Assembly: GCA_002704185.1 (NCBI GenBank)
Contig: PAFP01000045.1
Coordinates: 1 to 9,368 of the forward strand
Origin: Candidatus Pelagibacter sp.
GTDB taxonomy: Bacteria > Pseudomonadota > Alphaproteobacteria > Pelagibacterales > Pelagibacteraceae
Reading direction: 5' to 3'
DNA length: 9,368 nt
Positions 6,179 to 9,368 of the stretch are shown in pieces. The notes below the pieces were generated by a model, which was not told where the DNA came from, did no database searches, and saw nothing but the letters and a program-made list of their open reading frames with translations. Numbering within the stretch: the first letter of the stretch is position 1; each line of letters starts with the position of its first letter. Both the position numbers and the translations under genes were made by a program.

Positions 6179-7119
6179 TATCTAAGTTCCGATGGTAATT
6201 TGAAAGACACATTTTCATTGACTGTTTTAAACTCTTGAATTTTTACTGATCTTAAATTTTTAATTTCTTTAATTATTCTTTCAACCAAAATTTCTGGAGC
6301 AGAAGCACCAGATGAGATTCCTAAATTTTTAGCTTTCATAATTTTTTCTTTAGGTAAAATTTCTTCACTATGCAATAATAAGCTTTCAGAACATCCACTT
6401 TTTTTTGCTACTTCAACTAGCCTTTTTGAATTAGAAGAACTTCTACTACCGATTACAATAAATAAGTCACATTTGTTTGCAATTTGTTTTACTGCATTTT
6501 GTCGATTGGTAGTTGCATAACAAATATCACTTTTTAGCGGTTCTTTTATTGTAGAAAATTTTTTTTTTAAAGCATCAATTATTTCCGATGTATCATCTAT
6601 TGATAATGTCGTTTGTGTTATATAAGCTACTTTATTATCAATGCTTGTGTTTATTTTGTTTACATCCTCTATATTTTCAATAAGTTCTACACTCCCATTC
6701 GGTAATTGACCCATAGTACCTATTACTTCGGGGTGACCTTTGTGACCTATTAAAAAAATTTTGTAATTTTGTTTATATAATATTTCAGCTTCTCTATGAA
6801 CTTTAGAAACTAACGGGCAGGTAGCATCAACAAAAAACAATTTTTCTAACTTTGCCTCTTCTATTATTTTTTTTGCAACGCCATGAGCAGAAAATATTAC
6901 TGGCCTGCTCTTATCTTTAATTTCTGATATTTCATCAACAAATATCGCACCCTTATATCTTAGTTCTTGCACTACGTGTTTATTATGAACAATTTCATGT
7001 CTTACGTATACTGGAGGTCCAAACTTTCTCAAAGACTGATCTACTATCTCTACAGCTCGATCAACTCCTGCACAAAATCCTCTAGGAGATGCTAAAAAAA
7101 TGTTAAGATCTTTTTTCAT
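6178..7119 (-). CDS. ispH: 4-hydroxy-3-methylbut-2-enyl diphosphate reductase
   Basis: Iron-sulfur enzyme of the cytosol that makes IPP and DMAPP from HMBPP, the last step of the MEP isoprenoid pathway. I chose the ATG at 7119 (313 residues, MKKDLNIFLASPRGFCAGVD); a TTG three codons upstream (7128) is possible but adds only three residues and has no better signal. The cluster-binding cysteines are Cys16 (PRGFCAG), Cys101 (DATCPLV) and Cys200 (SDICYAT). Substrate-site residues are also visible: the conserved histidines in VRHEIVHNKHVV and GHKGHPEVIGTMG, plus the TQTTLS loop. The start overlaps the end of blh by 17 bases, so its translation is probably coupled to blh. The product feeds the carotenoid and retinal genes upstream and also quinones, undecaprenol and the farnesyl group of heme O/A. 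Confidence 0.96.
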   Translation of the reverse strand: MKKDLNIFLASPRGFCAGVDRAVEIVDQSLRKFGPPVYVRHEIVHNKHVVQELRYKGAIFVDEISEIKDKSRPVIFSAHGVAKKIIEEAKLEKLFFVDATCPLVSKVHREAEILYKQNYKIFLIGHKGHPEVIGTMGQLPNGSVELIENIEDVNKINTSIDNKVAYITQTTLSIDDTSEIIDALKKKFSTIKEPLKSDICYATTNRQNAVKQIANKCDLFIVIGSRSSSNSKRLVEVAKKSGCSESLLLHSEEILPKEKIMKAKNLGISSGASAPEILVERIIKEIKNLRSVKIQEFKTVNENVSFKLPSELR

Positions 7120-8062
7120 ATTTATCAATTAGGTATTCGAGCAATATATGCGGAAAGGTCAAAGACGCCAATCCTATAAATATTACTCTTAAAATTGCAT
7201 CATTTAAAACATAATAATAATTCATTAAAAAATAAACACTTAGTATAAATAAAACAGCAGTAATCAATGTAAGTGGAAAAGATTTTATAATAAATAATTT
7301 AAGTCCATTTACGAAATTTTTACTATCCAGAAATTTGATTAAAGAAACTGAATGTCTAAATGAGTGAATAAAACAGAAATAAATCGTAAATGCCATCAAT
7401 GGAGGCAGAACCGAATTTAAAATAATTATCGGGATAAAATCAAAGAAATGCAGTAAATCTCCCTTTTTGTTAAAACTCATATAGAAACAAATAATATAAC
7501 CTATAACTATGACCCAAATTAATATTTTATGATATTCCCATATCATGTCATCAACAAATCTTGAAATAAAAAGGCTATTTGCTCCAAGTAATTTAAAGAT
7601 TAATACTGTTTCCTCATTATGAAAATAAAGTGGAGAAATTATAATTAATAAACCTTTTGAAAAGTAAACAAAATTTTTTAATTTTTTAAATTTTTTGAAA
7701 TTTTTGTTTTTCTCTAATACAAAAGCAGTGTCCTCTTCACCAAAATGATAGCATGCAACAATTAAAAAAATTATCAGTGATATTGTAGGAAATAGTATCC
7801 AAGATAAAATAACTAATAAAGACATAGCTAAATAAGATATATAAAACAAAAAAATATTTTTAAATCCCATTATATTTATAAGTTGCTTTCCTTTTAAGTT
7901 ATCGAGTGCACCATGACTAATTCCAAAAGTAATAATAAAGAAAAAACAAATGAGATTAATTAAATTATTCAGCTGGAATGAAATATTCAAGAACAAAAAT
8001 AATATTCCTAATATCCAAGTAAATATTTGTACACTTATTGAATGTTTTTCTAGTAAACTCAT
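7103..8062 (-). CDS. blh: Beta-carotene 15,15'-dioxygenase, Brp/Blh family (retinal-forming)
   Basis: Membrane-bound non-heme iron dioxygenase that cleaves beta-carotene at its centre into two retinals, the chromophore of microbial rhodopsins. At 319 residues it has the usual family length and is hydrophobic throughout with many membrane helices. The conserved histidine motifs are all present: ISHGALD (48-54, His50), CYHFGEED (104-111, His106), PLYFHNEE (144-151, His148), FIHSFRHS (231-238, His233 and His237) and FPHILLE (303-309, His305); several of these form the iron site in the family. The ATG at 8062 is 4 bases after the crtY stop, and the 3' end overlaps ispH. Position between crtY and an isoprenoid gene strengthens the call. 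No rhodopsin gene lies in the window, so the link to a rhodopsin is inferred. Confidence 0.95.
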   Translation of the reverse strand: MSLLEKHSISVQIFTWILGILFLFLNISFQLNNLINLICFFFIITFGISHGALDNLKGKQLINIMGFKNIFLFYISYLAMSLLVILSWILFPTISLIIFLIVACYHFGEEDTAFVLEKNKNFKKFKKLKNFVYFSKGLLIIISPLYFHNEETVLIFKLLGANSLFISRFVDDMIWEYHKILIWVIVIGYIICFYMSFNKKGDLLHFFDFIPIIILNSVLPPLMAFTIYFCFIHSFRHSVSLIKFLDSKNFVNGLKLFIIKSFPLTLITAVLFILSVYFLMNYYYVLNDAILRVIFIGLASLTFPHILLEYLIDKYEKRS

Positions 8063-8066
8063 TTAA

Positions 8067-9131
8067 TTAAAACAAGCTCCTAATAAAAAATTTTTTTGGT
8101 ATTTTCAGTATTATAGATATATCATCAAAAATATTACTTTCATTAGACAAAAATTTAATAATTTTAGCTGCATTAACTTTAAACATACTTGAAAATATAT
8201 TACGCATTTCACCAGGATAATTTTGAATAACTCTTAAAAAAATTTTATCAAGAAACTGGTATTTCTTATCAATTTCAAAAATACTTAATTTAGAAATATT
8301 TTCAATATTTTCTCTTATATACCTACTATGTTCTTGTATATTAAGAAATGTATATCCTGTACTTAATCTTGTCATACCACCAGCAGTACCTATATTAATT
8401 TGTTTATTTTTTTTTATATTTAAAGGATGAAATAAAGGGATAGCACCTTGTTCCTTATATAGTATCTCATAATTTTTAATTCTTAATTTTTTTTCGATGT
8501 ATTCTTTTATCTGATCATCATAATTCATAATTTTAGGGTCGTTCATGCATGATAACCATGTTGTTTCTATAAGTGCCTTATTTTTTTCAAACGGTAATGT
8601 ATAAAAAAAATGAACATAATTTTTTTGTTCACAGTCGAAATCCATCAAATTAATTATTTTATCATCAAAAACATTCTCAATTGATTGTATCTCGTAACCA
8701 CAAAAATGTTGCCAAAGATTATTGCCTTTTTGATCGAGTGATGGAACACTATTAAAAATAAAAGACTTACTTGTCTCAATTTCATGCACACTTTTAAAAA
8801 AATTTATGTTTTGATTTTTTTTGAGATTATTAATAATTTTTTTATAAAATAAACCGCTATCTATGCTTTGGTATGGAAATTCTTTACATTCTAGGTATCT
8901 AGTACCAGTTTCAGAGTTGATAGAAAAGTTTCCCCAACTCTTTTTTATACAATCTTCAAAATTATGTTCAAATACTTTCCAAAATGACCATGTTTTATCT
9001 CTAATATAATCTTTTCTAGGTTCTATTATTGCCAAAGTTTTGTTTTGCAATTTGTTATGTATATTAAGTTCATATGCCAAAGATAATCCAGCACAACCTC
9101 CACCAAGAATCACATAATCATATTCTTTCAT
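8067..9131 (-). CDS. crtY: Lycopene beta-cyclase
   Basis: FAD/NAD(P)-dependent enzyme that cyclises both ends of lycopene to give beta-carotene, the substrate of Blh. Its 354 residues are slightly shorter than typical CrtY proteins (about 380). The N-terminus has a dinucleotide-binding fold, YVILGGGCAGLSLAYEL (6-22), ending in an acidic residue at the second strand (IIEP, 35-38). The family block DKTWSFW is at 45-51. FFYTLPFEKNKALIETTW (175-192) and GTAGGMTRLSTGYTFLNIQ (248-266) match the later conserved segments of the family. The segment that is often V-F/I-D-S/A-R in relatives reads FIFNSVP (124-130) here. The ATG at 9131 overlaps the end of crtB by 14 bases, and the stop is 4 bases before blh. 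Co-location with crtB and blh makes the assignment firm. Confidence 0.93.
   Translation of the reverse strand: MKEYDYVILGGGCAGLSLAYELNIHNKLQNKTLAIIEPRKDYIRDKTWSFWKVFEHNFEDCIKKSWGNFSINSETGTRYLECKEFPYQSIDSGLFYKKIINNLKKNQNINFFKSVHEIETSKSFIFNSVPSLDQKGNNLWQHFCGYEIQSIENVFDDKIINLMDFDCEQKNYVHFFYTLPFEKNKALIETTWLSCMNDPKIMNYDDQIKEYIEKKLRIKNYEILYKEQGAIPLFHPLNIKKNKQINIGTAGGMTRLSTGYTFLNIQEHSRYIRENIENISKLSIFEIDKKYQFLDKIFLRVIQNYPGEMRNIFSSMFKVNAAKIIKFLSNESNIFDDISIILKIPKKFFIRSLF
8077..8081 (-). promoter_or_regulatory. Candidate ribosome binding site for blh
   Basis: On the minus strand AGGAG occurs within the last codons of crtY, 14 bases before the blh ATG. It is the best Shine-Dalgarno match I see in the window, but the spacing is longer than the usual 5-9 bases, so it may partly be an accident of the Arg-Ser codons it encodes. 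Confidence 0.35.
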
Positions 9132-9368
9132 CTAAATTGACCTTTTCTTTAATGTAATTATGTTCATTCCATCTTTGGTGCTCTACAGATTTAACAAACA
9201 TTAATTTAAAAAAGTCTACAATACTTAAAAGTGTTTGAGTAATCTTTCCTATTTTAGAAACATAAATTTTTCCAGAATTTCTGTAATTTTCTATGTTTTT
9301 TTTTGATAAAATTTCATTTCCTATTTGTCTATAAATTCTTCTAGCTACTAATATAGCAAATCGACAAT
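9118..9368 (-). CDS. crtB: Phytoene synthase, C-terminal part (5' truncated by window edge)
   Basis: Joins two geranylgeranyl diphosphates into phytoene, the first committed carotenoid step. Only the last 82 residues are inside the window, reading in frame from base 9366 down to TGA at 9120-9118. The fragment begins CRFAILVARRIYRQIGNEIL and continues with NIENYRNSGKIYVSKIGKI, which resembles the C-terminal helices of bacterial CrtB in clusters with crtY and blh. The two Asp-rich substrate motifs of the family would lie upstream, outside the window, so activity cannot be judged. The gene overlaps the crtY start by 14 bases. The name rests on this C-terminal similarity plus the neighbouring crtY and blh; another squalene/phytoene synthase family member is the only realistic alternative. 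Confidence 0.88.
   Translation of the reverse strand, partial: CRFAILVARRIYRQIGNEILSKKNIENYRNSGKIYVSKIGKITQTLLSIVDFFKLMFVKSVEHQRWNEHNYIKEKVNLDERI
9141..9146 (-). promoter_or_regulatory. Candidate ribosome binding site for crtY
   Basis: Minus-strand AAAAGG lies 9 bases before the crtY ATG, inside the last codons of crtB. Purine content and spacing are acceptable, so it supports the start at 9131. Confidence 0.4.

Noticed and set aside
7117..7128. TTG at 7128 as the ispH start.
   Set aside because: It adds only three residues before an ATG (7119) that gives the usual short IspH N-terminus; no Shine-Dalgarno site favours the TTG.
7651..7720. A/T-rich low-complexity stretch in blh as a possible promoter for ispH.
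   Set aside because: It encodes the Lys/Phe-rich loop between membrane helices, and -10-like hexamers are everywhere at this base composition, so a promoter cannot be supported.
1..9368. Mobile elements, CRISPR arrays, tRNA or rRNA genes, riboswitches.
   Set aside because: Nearly all bases are in well-identified protein genes, no direct repeat series or transposase motifs were seen, and no gap is long enough for an RNA gene.

Overview
The window is a very AT-rich, extremely gene-dense piece of bacterial chromosome. Gene content and order point to a streamlined marine alphaproteobacterium, most like the SAR11/Pelagibacterales group or a neighbouring streamlined lineage. The reasons are an alphaproteobacterial cox operon order (ctaD-ctaB-small ORF-ctaG-ctaE-surf1), a choline-kinase-fold ThrB, many Lys/Asn/Ile-rich proteins, poor Shine-Dalgarno sites, and a retinal-synthesis gene cluster of the kind that serves proteorhodopsin. 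The lineage call is inference; no marker such as rRNA is present.

Left half, + strand (1-4836): the 3' end of ctaD (cytochrome c oxidase subunit I), ctaB (heme O synthase), a 38-codon membrane protein resembling CoxF, ctaG/cox11 (CuB insertion), ctaE (subunit III), surf1 (oxidase assembly), then thrC (threonine synthase). All are head-to-tail, overlapping or 3-5 bases apart, so they look like one polycistron for building an aa3-type oxidase, with thrC at its end.

Right half, - strand (9368-4820): the 3' end of crtB (phytoene synthase), crtY (lycopene beta-cyclase), blh (beta-carotene 15,15'-dioxygenase, retinal-forming), ispH (last step of the MEP isoprenoid pathway), thrB (homoserine kinase) and rnhA (RNase HI). 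These too overlap or lie 3-4 bases apart. The set links isoprenoid precursor supply (IspH), carotenoid formation (CrtB, CrtY) and cleavage to retinal (Blh). crtI and crtE, and possibly a rhodopsin gene, would be expected beyond the right edge.

The two halves converge, and the 3' ends of thrC and rnhA overlap by 17 bases. ThrB and ThrC, consecutive enzymes of threonine synthesis, therefore sit on opposing transcripts. Only 18 bases lie between genes, so there is no stretch over 300 bases without a gene and no dedicated promoter or terminator region. I see no RNA genes, mobile elements, CRISPR arrays or long repeats. The genes are familiar families; the most interesting points are the coupling of blh to ispH, the near-zero intergenic space, and the small gene nested between ctaB and ctaG.
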